From the NCBI GenBank assembly GCA_963757155.1, contig CAVWQS010000009.1, positions 248,001-312,000 on the forward strand: a DNA stretch of 64,000 bases, read 5' to 3'. The notes below the pieces were generated by a model, which made no database searches, was not told the origin of the DNA, and was given only the letters and a program-made list of their open reading frames with translations. A program made the position numbers and the translations under genes. The stretch is from DASXQK01 sp963757155 (GTDB lineage Bacteria > Pseudomonadota > Alphaproteobacteria > Dongiales > Dongiaceae). Of the stretch, positions 27,801 to 37,230 are shown one piece after another; position 1 is the first letter of the stretch, and each line of letters begins with the position of its first letter.

Positions 27801-30659
27801 TATGCGAGGCGCAATCCCACCTGGAACCGATCCTTCGTATTCATCAATGCCTGGAACGAATGGGCCGAGGCGGCGTATCTCGAACCGGACGTCCACTACG
27901 GTTCGGCCTACCTGAACGCGACTGCCAGGGCCCTGACATCCTCGCCGGCGGCGGCGGCGGCAGAGCGTTTCACGTCGATCCTGCTGATCGGCCATGATGC
28001 CTACAACCATGGCGCCCAAAGAAATTTGCGCGCGATGGGCGAAGTCCTGACCCGCCGTTTCGGCATGCAGGTGACGTTTGTCCTGCTCGAAGGCGGACCC
28101 CTGCTCCAATCCTATCAACGGATCGCCTCCTGCTCGGTGCTTTCCGAACCCCTCGCGGAGTTGGCCCTGTCGAATTTCTCTCGTCTGCATGCCGAAGGAT
28201 ACGGGCGAGCCATCGTCAATACGACCGTCTCGGGAAAAGTCGTCTCAGAGGCAAAGAGCATGGGCATACAGCTCTTGTCCCTGGTGCACGAGCTTCCCGG
28301 CCTTCTCAAGGACTATGGGCTGGAGACGGCAGCATGCTCCATTGCGCAGCACAGCGATGTCATCGTCTTCGCGGCTCCGAATGTCCGCGACAAATTCCAA
28401 GCCCTGAGCGGTGCCGCGAGCGAGCGTTGTCAGGTTCGCCCGCAAGGCCTCTATCGAACGGAGATCTCGGCGGATCCCTCCGCCAGAGAGCGAGTGCGCG
28501 CAGAACTCCGGATACCCACCGATGCGCGGATCGTCCTCAATGTCGGATATGGCGACCTGCGCAAGGGCTTCGATCTGTTCGTGCAGACGGCCGAATTGCT
28601 ATCGACGCAACCGGATATCTACTTCGTCTGGATCGGCCAAATCGCGCATGACATGACGCAATGGATTCCGGCGGCGCCCGAGCCGGAGCAGCCGGCGCCG
28701 CAGCTCCTCATTCCGGGCCAGCGCGAGGACGTCCGCGACTACTACAATGCGGCGGATGTGTTCCTGTTGACGTCCCGCGAAGATCCCTTTCCTTCCGTCG
28801 TCCTCGAAGCCTTCGCGGCTGGCCTGCCCGTCGTCGCGTTTGCCGATACGACGGGTTGCGAGGAACTCATTGCCGAGCATGGCTCGCTTGTCCCGCTCGG
28901 CGACCTCAGCGCGGTCCGGACGGCGTTGACGAAGCAGTTGAGCATCACCCCCGGAGATCACGAGGCGGCTGATGCCCGGCGCCGCGAGATCGCCACCCGC
29001 TACGACTACGCCGATTATTGCTTCTGGTTGCTTCAATGCCTGGACCCCGCTCTTCGCCGGGTCTCCGTCATCGTTCCCAACTACAATCATGAGCGCTACC
29101 TGCCGGAGCGTCTCTCGAGCATCTTCCGGCAAGACTATCCGGTCTATGAGCTGATCGTCCTCGATGACGCCTCGCCCGACCGAAGCGTCGAGGTGATAGA
29201 GACGACGGCGCGTACGGCGGGACGCGACGTGCGGCTGGTCGTCAATTCCGTCAATAGCGGCCGCCTGCCGCAGCAATGGCGCAAGGGGCTCGACCTCTGC
29301 AGCGGCGACTATGTCTGGATCTCGGAGTCGGATGACGTTTGCGCCCCGAGCTTTCTTCGAGAAGCGGTCGGTGTCCTGGAAGCAACAGGATCGGGATTGT
29401 GCTTCTGCAATTCCTGGCAGATCGATGGCGAGGGGAACAAGATCGGGAGCAGCTATACATCCTATGTCGACGATATAGAGCCCGGTGTCTTCCTTCGGGA
29501 TTTCACCATGCCGGGCCGGGAGTTTCTTGCCCGATTCCTCGGGATAAAGAACGTCATTCTGAATATGAGCGGTGTTCTCTGGCGCCGCTCCGTTCTGGAG
29601 GCCGCGCTGACGGCCGCCGGCGCCGAGATCGAGAATTTGAAGCTCGCTGCGGACTGGCGTCTCTACGTGCAGGCCTGCCTGGCGGATGTTTCCGTATCCT
29701 ACATCGCACGGGCGTTGAACGGGCACCGTCGGCATGAGAAGGGCATTACCAAATCCCTGGACAAGGGTTCGCATCTGGCCGAGTTGACCAGGATGCAGAA
29801 CCTGGTCGCCAACCTGGTTCCGCTCGACGTCCACCAACAATGGCTGGCCCGCAAGCATGTTCAGCAGGCGCGGGAGTATCTGGGTCTTTCTCATGATCCC
29901 GAGCACTTGACCTTTGCCGAACGCGGTTTCTGCGAGACCTATGCGCAAGAGCTGAACGTCGCGCCCATGATCGATGACGGCGACACCGCGTTTCGCTCTC
30001 TCCTCGCAAACCCCACCATCGAAACCCGCGAACATGCGATCCGGCAGTATTTCGAGGAGGGGCGGCGCTCATGCGGGGTGATTCGAGACCTTCTCGTCTC
30101 CCTGGGTTACGACCTGAAACAGCCTCTGAGTCTCCTGGAATTCGGCGCCGGCTTCGGAGATCTGACGCGACATTGGGCCCAGGCCCTCCCCAAGGCCCGG
30201 ATCACGGTGTGTGATCCACGCCAAGAGGCCGTCGACTTCATCGCGGCTCATTTCGGCGTCGAGGCGGCTCTTTCGCCCAGCGTCCCGGAGCAATTGGCGG
30301 CCGGAGGGGACTTTGACATCGTCGTCGCGCCCTCGCTCTCCCCGCTGGCAGCACCGCAGGCAGGGGGAAATTGGCTGAAAGCGCTCTATGGCCAAGTCAA
30401 GAAGGGCGGGCACCTCATCTTCGCTGCGCAAGGGCTATCGAGCACAACGCCTGTCGACGGCGCCGAGATCCCGGCCAGCGGTGTATGGCGTCGCCCGGAG
30501 ACCGGGAGGGATGCGGAAGGCAGTGGATCGACATTCCTCGACCGCGACGAGATCGCCATCGAAGTGCGGTCCCAGCTGGGAGAAGAGATATCCGTCTACG
30601 GTCCCGATCTCTGGCCGGGTCATCGGGATATCTATGTCGTTCGGCGCAGCCTGTCCTAG
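24858..30659 (+). CDS. Giant multidomain protein: sulfotransferase, coiled coil, WbsX, GT4, GT2, methyltransferase
   Basis: A single 1933-residue frame. In order it holds: a sulfotransferase domain with the PAPS loop VLGMHRSGTSVLTRLL (about 40) and LKDPRICQF plus IPIRNPLEVAASL; a Glu/Gln-rich coiled coil (about 315-510) ending in TSWRVTAPLRW; a paired DPTWYLATYPDIAGAGLDP-type repeat (about 565-640); a WbsX/GH99-like domain (about 681-1024) with FYLPQFH, MWANENWTRRWDG and NAWNEWAE; a GT4 domain (about 1037-1390) with REDPFPSVVLEAFAAG; a GT2 domain (about 1400-1640) with IVPNYNHERYLPERL and SESDDV; and a C-terminal methyltransferase (about 1745-1933) with LLEFGAGFGDLTRHW. It would assemble and decorate a glycan in the cytoplasm. 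The ATG at 24858 is preferred over a TTG at 24840. Confidence 0.82.
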   Translation: MSASPDVSEKAPMAAAQDDALPAGAPVQGAGARRRVILVLGMHRSGTSVLTRLLALCGGDLPKTVMKPNYANPTGFWEPSAIVDIHNEMLAAAGSSWDDTAEFPLKWLDSAAAEKFPSRLRGGFTEAFGDSPLAVLKDPRICQFVPLWTSLLETMGIDPLVVIPIRNPLEVAASLRVRAEQDAANVLGTYGGMPDAKALLLWLRSFLDTERHTRGFPRSFVSYEMLLSDWRAVITKVGADLGITWPVPPRDIAPEAEDFLSVDMRHHFTSAEEFEKRADIAPWFKQAFRWAENAASGRVGDEEELDRLHEVLRLSDRVFQPILAANKASLIEKTRALALLQQKIAQRNSTAAQTRRAQELAPAFAAQDSDLVERLSREQKLAAALAERDSALTTLTCSSQELTRSLSRVTALFEQQVAERDAALSARVRYARELEAELADLDSALESLEGREDQLVAALAEHTRREQELVAALAERARHEQELVAQSQELIAQSQALAYSQALAAVHESTSWRVTAPLRWVSRRQRRLRQILGRLSRVGRRVLATRSTKPLKLWRWARVIAKSGQLDPTWYLATYPDIAGAGLDPIEHYLAYGAAENRDPSPHFETAAYLLANPDVARSGLNPLVHFILHGQAEGRNRVVNEPPAPQTRPTRVAEIRSSLSPSSAYESFDPSIAATAQPVVEAIAFYLPQFHSIPENDAWWGAGFTEWRNVVRGVPRFVGHYQPRIPRDLGFYDLTHPDVMRRQIELAKAAGLRGFCYYFYWFDGRRLLEKPVDMLLADASLDFPFCIMWANENWTRRWDGFEADVLIAQSYAEQDEGRLLDEFHRHFSDSRYIRVEGRPLLLIYRPSLVPNAAETFARWRERCLATYGYAPLVLGVLGFGLTDPQTFGLDGVLEFPPHFLAEGLAPITAEFELLDPQFQGHVFDYEDVVRRSLERTTSAYPLIRTVMPSWDNDARRQGTGAVYHGSTPQKYEHWLREMVAYARRNPTWNRSFVFINAWNEWAEAAYLEPDVHYGSAYLNATARALTSSPAAAAAERFTSILLIGHDAYNHGAQRNLRAMGEVLTRRFGMQVTFVLLEGGPLLQSYQRIASCSVLSEPLAELALSNFSRLHAEGYGRAIVNTTVSGKVVSEAKSMGIQLLSLVHELPGLLKDYGLETAACSIAQHSDVIVFAAPNVRDKFQALSGAASERCQVRPQGLYRTEISADPSARERVRAELRIPTDARIVLNVGYGDLRKGFDLFVQTAELLSTQPDIYFVWIGQIAHDMTQWIPAAPEPEQPAPQLLIPGQREDVRDYYNAADVFLLTSREDPFPSVVLEAFAAGLPVVAFADTTGCEELIAEHGSLVPLGDLSAVRTALTKQLSITPGDHEAADARRREIATRYDYADYCFWLLQCLDPALRRVSVIVPNYNHERYLPERLSSIFRQDYPVYELIVLDDASPDRSVEVIETTARTAGRDVRLVVNSVNSGRLPQQWRKGLDLCSGDYVWISESDDVCAPSFLREAVGVLEATGSGLCFCNSWQIDGEGNKIGSSYTSYVDDIEPGVFLRDFTMPGREFLARFLGIKNVILNMSGVLWRRSVLEAALTAAGAEIENLKLAADWRLYVQACLADVSVSYIARALNGHRRHEKGITKSLDKGSHLAELTRMQNLVANLVPLDVHQQWLARKHVQQAREYLGLSHDPEHLTFAERGFCETYAQELNVAPMIDDGDTAFRSLLANPTIETREHAIRQYFEEGRRSCGVIRDLLVSLGYDLKQPLSLLEFGAGFGDLTRHWAQALPKARITVCDPRQEAVDFIAAHFGVEAALSPSVPEQLAAGGDFDIVVAPSLSPLAAPQAGGNWLKALYGQVKKGGHLIFAAQGLSSTTPVDGAEIPASGVWRRPETGRDAEGSGSTFLDRDEIAIEVRSQLGEEISVYGPDLWPGHRDIYVVRRSLS
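26220..26369. repeat. Degenerate coiled-coil repeats inside the giant gene
   Basis: Two 42-bp units (26220-26261 and 26262-26303) code for VAALAE-T/A-R.EQEL-type heptads. Three shorter units of 21, 21 and 18 bp follow, coding for an AQSQEL/ALAYSQ series. They lengthen the coiled-coil linker between the sulfotransferase and the WbsX part. Slipped-strand length change is possible here. Confidence 0.8.
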
Positions 30660-30686
30660 AAGGCAGTCTGTCAGGCCACCTGCCGA

Positions 30687-33050
30687 TCAGCTTGAATGGC
30701 GCAGGCTGAGGAGGATTGCCGCGAGCGGCCTGTCCCCGTCTTTTTGCCAGGTCGCGAATTCGAGCCTCAACGTCCTGCCGGTTTCCGCATTGGCGAGGTC
30801 GAGTTCGATCCGGCGAATCGCACCGCCTCTCCGAGACGCGAAGATCTCGATGGGCTCCGCCGCCAGCAGTCGGCCGTCCACCGTAATCCGAACGCTTTGG
30901 CCCTCGAACAATGTGGTGAGCTCCAGGCTCAGCATTCCCGCGACGGGCGGATTGAGATCGAGTTCTGCAACGGGACCGTAGATCCAACGAAAGCGCGGCA
31001 GCTTTTGCGCCCTATATGGCCCTTCCAGCGGGCCGAAGCCGGCCCGAAGCGTCACGGCTCTCGGAACGATCGCCTCCGGCGCCTTCGATAGGCGCGGCGA
31101 CGGCCCCGCCAGCCGGCTTATCAGCGCGTTGCTGAGCCGAAGGCTTCCGGCCTTCCACTCGTTGTGATGATAGCCATGCCGGCCGAGCCGCGCCCGCAGG
31201 GCCGCCAGCGGGGAATAGGGGGCGGCCAAGGCATGGTGATAGGAATCGTTCTGGTCTTCGGCATCCCTGAAGGCGCCATAGGCCAAGGCCTCTTCGCGCG
31301 TCGGAGTCGCAGCAAAGCAGGCGAGATTCTCGAGCACAAGGTCGGATAGCGCCGAAAGCGGCGTGTCCCACAAGGGGCTATCCGCGAGAAACCGCGCGAA
31401 GGCAGCGATGGCCGCCTGCTGCGTCGCGACGGGCCAGTCGGCGGTCGCCATGGTCGCCCGGAAGTCGGGTACCCATCTTTCGCCGATCTGCTTGTACCCG
31501 TTCACGCCGGGATGCGTCGCGGCGCAGAAGAGCTCGATGAGCGGAACGATATAGCCGATCTCGGCGAAGCGATCCTGACGGCCGACATCGGAGAAGCAGG
31601 CGGTCATCTCGTCCGCGGGCTTGTGCTGGCGGCGGCTGCGCAACCCCATGTAGTAGCCCCGCACCGGCGGCGGCTCGGGCGAGCAGGTCTCCAGCAAGGC
31701 GCTGATCGATCGTTGCAGCGTTCCATTCCAACCCACATCGACAATCGCAAAGGGCACGCCGTCCAGCATCCCCTCCTGCGCCAGATAGGCGAGGGTCTTT
31801 TCCCGCGCCGCGGCCGCGCTGATCCGGATCGTCGCCGCCAGCCTGCCCGCCAGAAGCGCGTCGCGGAACTTGACCAGGCGGTCTTCCCGCAAATGCGTAT
31901 CGAAGCTCGATCGGGGAAACCCCGCGGCCTCGAGCGATTGCTCGACCGCCGGATCGTCGACATCGATCGCGGCGCGCCGCAGTGCAATTCGCGGCGTCAG
32001 CAGGCTGCTGCGAGCGAGAATCCAGCTCATCTCCGGCTCGAGGTCGTCGCCTATCGCCGGCAGGAGCAAAGACTGTCGCGACACATAGAGATACCTGCAG
32101 TCGGGGGCCTTCGGATCCCGCCGGCCGAGGATCCCGGCCACCTGCATCATCACCTCGCCGTCGCGCGACAGGAAGTAGAGCCGTTCGATTCCGGCAGCTC
32201 GGCTTTCGCGCAGACACCAATCGACGAACAGTGCGATCAGCGGCGCGCTTACATTGGCGCTCACCTCCCAGATGACACGCTCGACTTCGGAAAGCCCCGT
32301 CGGAGCCGCCAAGCGGGTCTGGCGGCAGAGGCCGAGCCAGAGAGACGGCTCCAGCTTCCGGGTCTCCGGAGCGATCTTCTCGTAGCGGTTCGCAACCGCC
32401 TGCTTGAACGGCGTCGCCCGCAATCCCGCGGCCCGGGCCCGCCCGACATCGCTGTCGTCATTGTCGCCGAAATGCTCGATCTGAGCGGCCGGCAATCCGA
32501 GCAGGCGAGAGACCTCGGCGTAGAGCTCGCCCGTGGATTTCATTTGTCCATAGCTGCTCGAGCAGATGAGCAGATCGCCGCTTTGCAGAATGCCCAGGGC
32601 TTCGAGCACCCCCTGGACGAAATCCTCCGGCAAATAGGTATCCGAGATGAAGACCGCGCGTCCGAACCGGGCACGGCTTGCTGCCAGCAGAGGGAAAGCG
32701 GCAGGCACGGCAATGATGGAATCGGCCTCGACGGCCATTTCCACGGATGCCAGATGCTGGGCGGCGACGCGGTCCCCAGGGAGGCTTTCCAGGCGGCGAG
32801 AGACCTCGGCTGCGATGGCCGCCAGCGTGACTTCGCGCTTGAAGCCACCGTCACGCCGCAACGCCAACTCGCTCTCCTCGCGCAGCTCGGCGTATTTCTC
32901 CGGGGGCAGATCCGGCAAATCCAATCGTCGCCCTATGAGCAGGAAGAGGTCCTTGGGCCGGATGGTCGCCCGGGTCACGACCGTGTCGAAGACGTCGAAA
33001 GTCGCGATACGGCTGGAGGAATGAAACACCCCGGTCACGGCATCAAACAA
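30687..33050 (-). CDS. HAD-family hydrolase with long C-terminal extension, glycan cluster type
   Basis: A protein of 787 residues. The N-terminal half is a HAD phosphatase (motif FDVFDTVVTR with D19, motif II VFISDTYLP, and HFGDNDDSDVGRA). A helical middle region (FLSRDGEVMMQVAGIL, YLYVSRQSLLLP) follows; I associate this layout with a HAD group found in capsule clusters (COG5610-type). The C-terminal ~110 residues are beta-rich (ELTTLFEGQSVRITVDGR), perhaps carbohydrate-binding. The TTG start at 33050 overlaps the following GT2 stop by eight bases; a GTG at 33038 is an alternative. Its role is unknown but linked to the neighbouring transferases. Confidence 0.72.
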   Translation of the reverse strand: MFDAVTGVFHSSSRIATFDVFDTVVTRATIRPKDLFLLIGRRLDLPDLPPEKYAELREESELALRRDGGFKREVTLAAIAAEVSRRLESLPGDRVAAQHLASVEMAVEADSIIAVPAAFPLLAASRARFGRAVFISDTYLPEDFVQGVLEALGILQSGDLLICSSSYGQMKSTGELYAEVSRLLGLPAAQIEHFGDNDDSDVGRARAAGLRATPFKQAVANRYEKIAPETRKLEPSLWLGLCRQTRLAAPTGLSEVERVIWEVSANVSAPLIALFVDWCLRESRAAGIERLYFLSRDGEVMMQVAGILGRRDPKAPDCRYLYVSRQSLLLPAIGDDLEPEMSWILARSSLLTPRIALRRAAIDVDDPAVEQSLEAAGFPRSSFDTHLREDRLVKFRDALLAGRLAATIRISAAAAREKTLAYLAQEGMLDGVPFAIVDVGWNGTLQRSISALLETCSPEPPPVRGYYMGLRSRRQHKPADEMTACFSDVGRQDRFAEIGYIVPLIELFCAATHPGVNGYKQIGERWVPDFRATMATADWPVATQQAAIAAFARFLADSPLWDTPLSALSDLVLENLACFAATPTREEALAYGAFRDAEDQNDSYHHALAAPYSPLAALRARLGRHGYHHNEWKAGSLRLSNALISRLAGPSPRLSKAPEAIVPRAVTLRAGFGPLEGPYRAQKLPRFRWIYGPVAELDLNPPVAGMLSLELTTLFEGQSVRITVDGRLLAAEPIEIFASRRGGAIRRIELDLANAETGRTLRLEFATWQKDGDRPLAAILLSLRHSS

Positions 33051-33972
33051 TCGAGGAGAGAATCATTTCCCATCGGCTCGATGCGAAGGACCAGCTGATG
33101 GTCGGACCCAGCAGCCATTCCCACTCCAGCTGCAAGAAGGGCAAGAGCGGCCTCCCCCGGCGCGCATTGAACACGAACCGGCGCGTGCTCGGCAGATGGC
33201 CCAAGGCCTTGTACATCCGGCACCAGCCGGGGGGCATGCCGGGATTGGGCGGGAGCTCCGAGAGATATTTCTGCGGGTCGGCCGTGATCTGATTGCCGTG
33301 AAAGCGATATCCGCCGAGGAAGGAGTTCAATTTGACCAGCTCGGTATGTTCGGCGAAGGAGCGCCAGAGCTGGAAATCGGCAGCATATCTGAAGCGGTCG
33401 TCGAGCCTGCCCCCCGCCGCGCGCCAGAGATCGGCGCGCCAGAAGCTGCAATCCTGGGGTATCCAATTCATGCCCCAGCTCAGGTTCTCGATTTGATACA
33501 GGCCCCGGCGAACGAATTCACGGGAATAGGCGGGCGGAAACTTATCGAATCCCGCGCGCGAGCCCCTGGAATTGAAGGAATTGGCAATTCCCGCGACCCA
33601 ATGCGCGGTGGGATTCTGGCTGAAGGCCTCCGTCACGGTCTGGAAGGCCTTCGGATGATAAAGATCGTCGCTATTGACCCAGGCCATGACATCGCCGCTG
33701 CAGCGGGCGAAGCCGCGATTGATCGCGTCATACATGCCGGAGTCCCGTTCATGCACGACCAGGAACCGCAGTGCCCGGCAGCGCGACTGCAAGGCGCCCG
33801 AGGCAAGCTTGCTCTCCCAACGGTCCAGGATCTCGCGGACCGCCGCCGACTCTCCGGCATTTTGAATCACATATTCCAGATCGAAATCGCCGGCCTGGGT
33901 GAGCACGCTCTCGATCGTATCGTCGAGATAGTCGGCACGGTCGAAGCTCGGCGTGACGATGGAGATCTTCAT
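33043..33972 (-). CDS. Glycosyltransferase family 2
   Basis: GT-A transferase (309 aa) starting MKISIVTPSFDRADYLDDTI. The acidic region reads VNSDDLYHPKAF (the DxD position). The segment ERDSGMYDAINRGF is typical of the WcaA/WcaE-like GT2 group. The C-terminal third (PPGWCRMYKALGHLPSTRRF) matches related GT2 tails. The ATG is fused to the stop of the upstream GT4 gene (ATGA), so the two are coupled. Acceptor and donor are unknown. Confidence 0.85.
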   Translation of the reverse strand: MKISIVTPSFDRADYLDDTIESVLTQAGDFDLEYVIQNAGESAAVREILDRWESKLASGALQSRCRALRFLVVHERDSGMYDAINRGFARCSGDVMAWVNSDDLYHPKAFQTVTEAFSQNPTAHWVAGIANSFNSRGSRAGFDKFPPAYSREFVRRGLYQIENLSWGMNWIPQDCSFWRADLWRAAGGRLDDRFRYAADFQLWRSFAEHTELVKLNSFLGGYRFHGNQITADPQKYLSELPPNPGMPPGWCRMYKALGHLPSTRRFVFNARRGRPLLPFLQLEWEWLLGPTISWSFASSRWEMILSSIV

Positions 33973-35686
33973 CGACGATCCCGGCCTCGCAGGAGGCGAT
34001 TGAGCAGCCGCAGGGGCGCCATCGCCTCCCAGCGACGGGAATGCAGCACCGCCCAGACCGCCCATAGCTTCTCCGAGACGCTACCCATCCCGGCAATCTG
34101 ATCGGCGGTCAGACGCGCTTCCCAGACCGGTGAGGCGGCCGAGCCGCCAGGAGCGGGAGGAGAGCAGCAAATCGGCCTGATGATCGAGCTGAGCCGAGAT
34201 GCCCCGCCATCTCGGAATCGAGCGCGGCAAGCCGGGCCGCCGCCGCGGCCTGCGGCGTGATGTAGCGGTCGGTGCCGCTCGCATAGCGTTCATGGGCGGC
34301 CCTGACCTCCGGCCTGGTCATGCGCGGCGAGACGAGATTGGGAACAACGATCGCGCGCTGCCCATCCCGCTCGATCGGTTGCGCGGGCGCCTGGGCCGCG
34401 ACCGGTGCCAGCCCCGGGCTCGCACGACATCTTCTCGAACAGTGCTTCATAGTTGCGGGCTTGAACATCGAGCGCGGCATGCTCGACCACCTCCCGCCGG
34501 GCTTCCGCTCCCAAGGCAGCGGCATGGGCCGGATCCATGATCAGGTCGAACATGGCCTGCGCCAGAGCGGCGATATCGAAGGGCCGCACCAGCCGTCCGT
34601 TGACGCCGTCCTTGATGACATCGACCATGCCGCCGATCGCGAAGGAAACGACGGGGGTACCGCAGGCCATGGCTTCCAGCAGGATATTGGGCTGATTGTC
34701 TTCCAGGGACGGAAGCACCACGAGATCGGCGGCGCTGTAGGCCTGGGCCAATTTGCCATCGTCGACCACATAGCCGAGATCGACCACGGGAAGGCCCTCT
34801 TCGGCCATTTCCGGCGTGGCCTGGCCGAAGATGAGAATCTTCAGCTTTCCTGTCATCGAGGATCTCGCGGACCTCCGGACCGGAGGCGCAGCCGCCGGAT
34901 CGCCGCCATGAGATGGCGAAAACCTTTGCGGCGTTCGCTGTTGTGATAGGCCCCGAACAGGATCGTCCGGGCGTCGGGATCGATGCCCAAGGCGGCTCGC
35001 GCTTCGGCGGGGTCCAGGGGCCGGAAGAGATCGGTTTCGACCGAATTCCCGAGATGATGGACCGAGCCTGCGGCAAATACCCCCGATCGCGCCGCGGCCC
35101 CTGCCAGCCAGCGCGAAGGGGCGACCGCCGCCACATTGGGCCGGGCATAGGCTTGCCGCTTGAGGGCCAGCTGCGCGCGCGGCAGCTCGCAGGCGTCGTC
35201 ATTCAGCTGCGGACAAGGCGCGCAGTCATGGGCATATCCGTCGCAGCCGGCCGAGTAGTGGCAGCCGCCCGTGAAGGGTGCCATGTCATGAAGCGTGAAG
35301 ACGACCGGCCGACCTGTATCCACGAGCCGGGCAATAGCTTCCGGATTTAGAAAATTCTGCACCCAATGCAGGTTCAAGACATCGTAGCTGCGCAGCCAAT
35401 CGAGACGGCCGAGGTCGTAACCGCGAGACTGCGCGCTGAAGAGCGTGTCCGACAGAGGGCTGCGCCGCCGAGGGATATAGTAATCCTCGACGAAGCGAGA
35501 CAGCTCCAGCGCCTCCGGCGCGTCGTCTTCGGCAAGGAATTGGATCGCCGAAGCCGGCGCACGCCTGTCGGCGGGCAGCAGAAGATCGACGTGATGGCCC
35601 CGCTTCGCCAAGCCGGCGACGAGCCGGCGCATCGCCCGGGCCGCGCCGCTGCCGCTGCTTTCGGCGCTGAAGACGGCAATTCTCAT
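33969..35686 (-). pseudogene. GT4 glycosyltransferase with coiled-coil tail, four frameshifts
   Basis: The N-terminal GT-B half from ATG 35686 starts MRIAVFSAESSGSGAARAM and reaches HNSERRKGFRHLMAAIRR. At about 34855-34880 the frame changes and continues ILIFGQATPEMAEEGLPVV, with the EX7E-type SLEDNQPNILLEAMACG. A second change near 34400-34430 leads to a linker (LAPVAAQAPAQPIERDGQ). A third near 34215 gives SAQLDHQADLLLSSRSWRL. A fourth near 34120 gives the tail EARLTADQIAG ... LLNRLLRGRDRR, ending at 33969. Later breaks lie in G/C runs. The intact protein would have about 570 residues with the SWRL motif common in glycosyltransferases. Confidence 0.75.
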
Positions 35687-35708
35687 CCTCCCAGGCCCGA
35701 TCGCAAGG

Positions 35709-35948
35709 CTAGCTGAGGATGCCGATATAGGCGCGGGTCGTCGCGAGCTGGCGGCGCAGCTCGGCTACTTCGCCGTCACGCCGGCCGAGCTCTTGGCGCA
35801 AACTCGCGGCGGCTTCACGGATCAAGCGAGCACTATCACTCTCGCCGGCTTGACCGAACCTCCTGGCCAATTCCTCCAGGGATTTCAGAACCGGCCCTAG
35901 CGCGCCCATATCCGGCGCGGCCGGCGGACCCGTATCAGACGCGGCCAT
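35709..35948 (-). CDS. Small coiled-coil hypothetical protein (79 aa)
   Basis: Starts at ATG 35948. It has a Pro/Ala-rich N-terminus and then a charged helix with heptad character (LKSLEELARRFGQAG, then EVAELRRQLATTRAYIGIL). No signal peptide or membrane segment. It is the first gene of the minus-strand unit that continues with the broken GT4. The helix suggests it could partner another coiled-coil protein. No family recognised. Confidence 0.5.
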   Translation of the reverse strand: MAASDTGPPAAPDMGALGPVLKSLEELARRFGQAGESDSARLIREAAASLRQELGRRDGEVAELRRQLATTRAYIGILS

Positions 35949-36096
35949 GGCTTCCCCGCTCCGCTGCTATCCAGATCGAAGGTCCGAATGTCATAGCAGG
36001 TTGACGCCAAGGGGGGAAAGCCGCTGGACGGGGGTGACTGCGTGGCGGCCATCGAATTCAGGTCGAGGACAATCGTCTCGTACGCTAGCAACAACC

Positions 36097-37230
36097 TCAA
36101 TCGGCGCATTGGCCGGCCTGAACCGCCACAGGTACGCCGGCTTGGCGCAGGAAACCGGCTAGGCCCCCTGCCGCGAGGGCATAGCTGACGCGGCCCGATT
36201 GCTGCTCATCGACGGCGATATAGGTATTCATGCCGATGGCGCGGCCGCAGGCATCGACGATCGGCCCGCCGCTGCTGCCCTGCATGACGTCGCCCGAATG
36301 GACCAGCACTTCCGTTCCCGTGGCGGAGGGCTGGACGGCCTGGATCTCGCCCCGGCTCAAGACCAGCTCCGGGGCGGCCGCGGCATCACCCGACAGCAGC
36401 TGGCGGAAGCCATTGTCGTTCTGAATCGTGAGCCCGGGATATCCCGCCGAGACGATGGGCGTCAGGGCATCATGGGACAGCGACAAAGGAAGGGTGACCG
36501 GCGAATTCACGTCATCGAGGCGGATGACGGCGTAGTCGTCCGAACCCTTGGGCCCGGCCGAGGTGGTGGCGACCACCTTTCCGACATGGAGTTGGCCCAG
36601 GGTCTTGCTGGTCACGCCGACCCTGCCGTCCTTCGCCCCTTCGACGGCATGCCGGTTGGTCACGACATAGTTCGGCGCGATGAAGAAGCCGCTGGCGCTG
36701 CTGCTCTCGGTCAGCACGAGAACGACCGCATGGGTCAGGAGATCGACCAGCTCGCGCTGTGCCAGCTTATGCGCCGGCGTTCCGGGCGCGGCGGCAGCCG
36801 CCGCGGTGGCGTTGCTCGCCTCCTGCTGGACCGCCTTGGGAGAGACTTCCATTCCGAGCTGGCCATTGCCGGGCGCGAGCGAGCCGCTGCCGTCGGCGGG
36901 CGGGATCGAGATCGCCGGCGCCGCCGGATCCTTGATCGTGCCGGGCGGGCAGATATAGGCGGCGAGCGCCGCCCTCAAAGCGGCGATTTCCGCGCTCAGG
37001 GACTCCCCTTTCGTGCGCGCCTGGTCGAGAAGGGATTGCTGCTGCGCATCGGGCGGGGGCGGCGGCAGGGTGCGATAGACCGTTTCCGGCTTGCGCAGCG
37101 CCAGATAGACCGCCAGGGTCAGGATGGCGAGCAAAAGTGCTGCGAACACGACCCACCAAGCCCAGACAAGCAGCCGCGAGCGGGAATCCCGCGGATCGTT
37201 GGCCGGCAGCGTCGTCGATGCCTCAGGCAT
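36097..37230 (-). CDS. Membrane-anchored trypsin-like serine protease
   Basis: A protease of 377 residues with a cytosolic N-terminus, one membrane helix (about 20-44), a coiled/Pro-rich spacer (about 50-160) and a periplasmic chymotrypsin-fold domain. The triad is H194 (VTNRHAVEG), D232 (SDDYAVIRLDD) and S320 (MQGSSGGPIVD). There is no PDZ domain, so it differs from DegP/DegS. It is divergent from the SrfA-like operon and shares the 37218-37230 start region with it. Its likely function is to act on envelope proteins of that locus; that is inference from position. Confidence 0.82.
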   Translation of the reverse strand: MPEASTTLPANDPRDSRSRLLVWAWWVVFAALLLAILTLAVYLALRKPETVYRTLPPPPPDAQQQSLLDQARTKGESLSAEIAALRAALAAYICPPGTIKDPAAPAISIPPADGSGSLAPGNGQLGMEVSPKAVQQEASNATAAAAAAPGTPAHKLAQRELVDLLTHAVVLVLTESSSASGFFIAPNYVVTNRHAVEGAKDGRVGVTSKTLGQLHVGKVVATTSAGPKGSDDYAVIRLDDVNSPVTLPLSLSHDALTPIVSAGYPGLTIQNDNGFRQLLSGDAAAAPELVLSRGEIQAVQPSATGTEVLVHSGDVMQGSSGGPIVDACGRAIGMNTYIAVDEQQSGRVSYALAAGGLAGFLRQAGVPVAVQAGQCAD

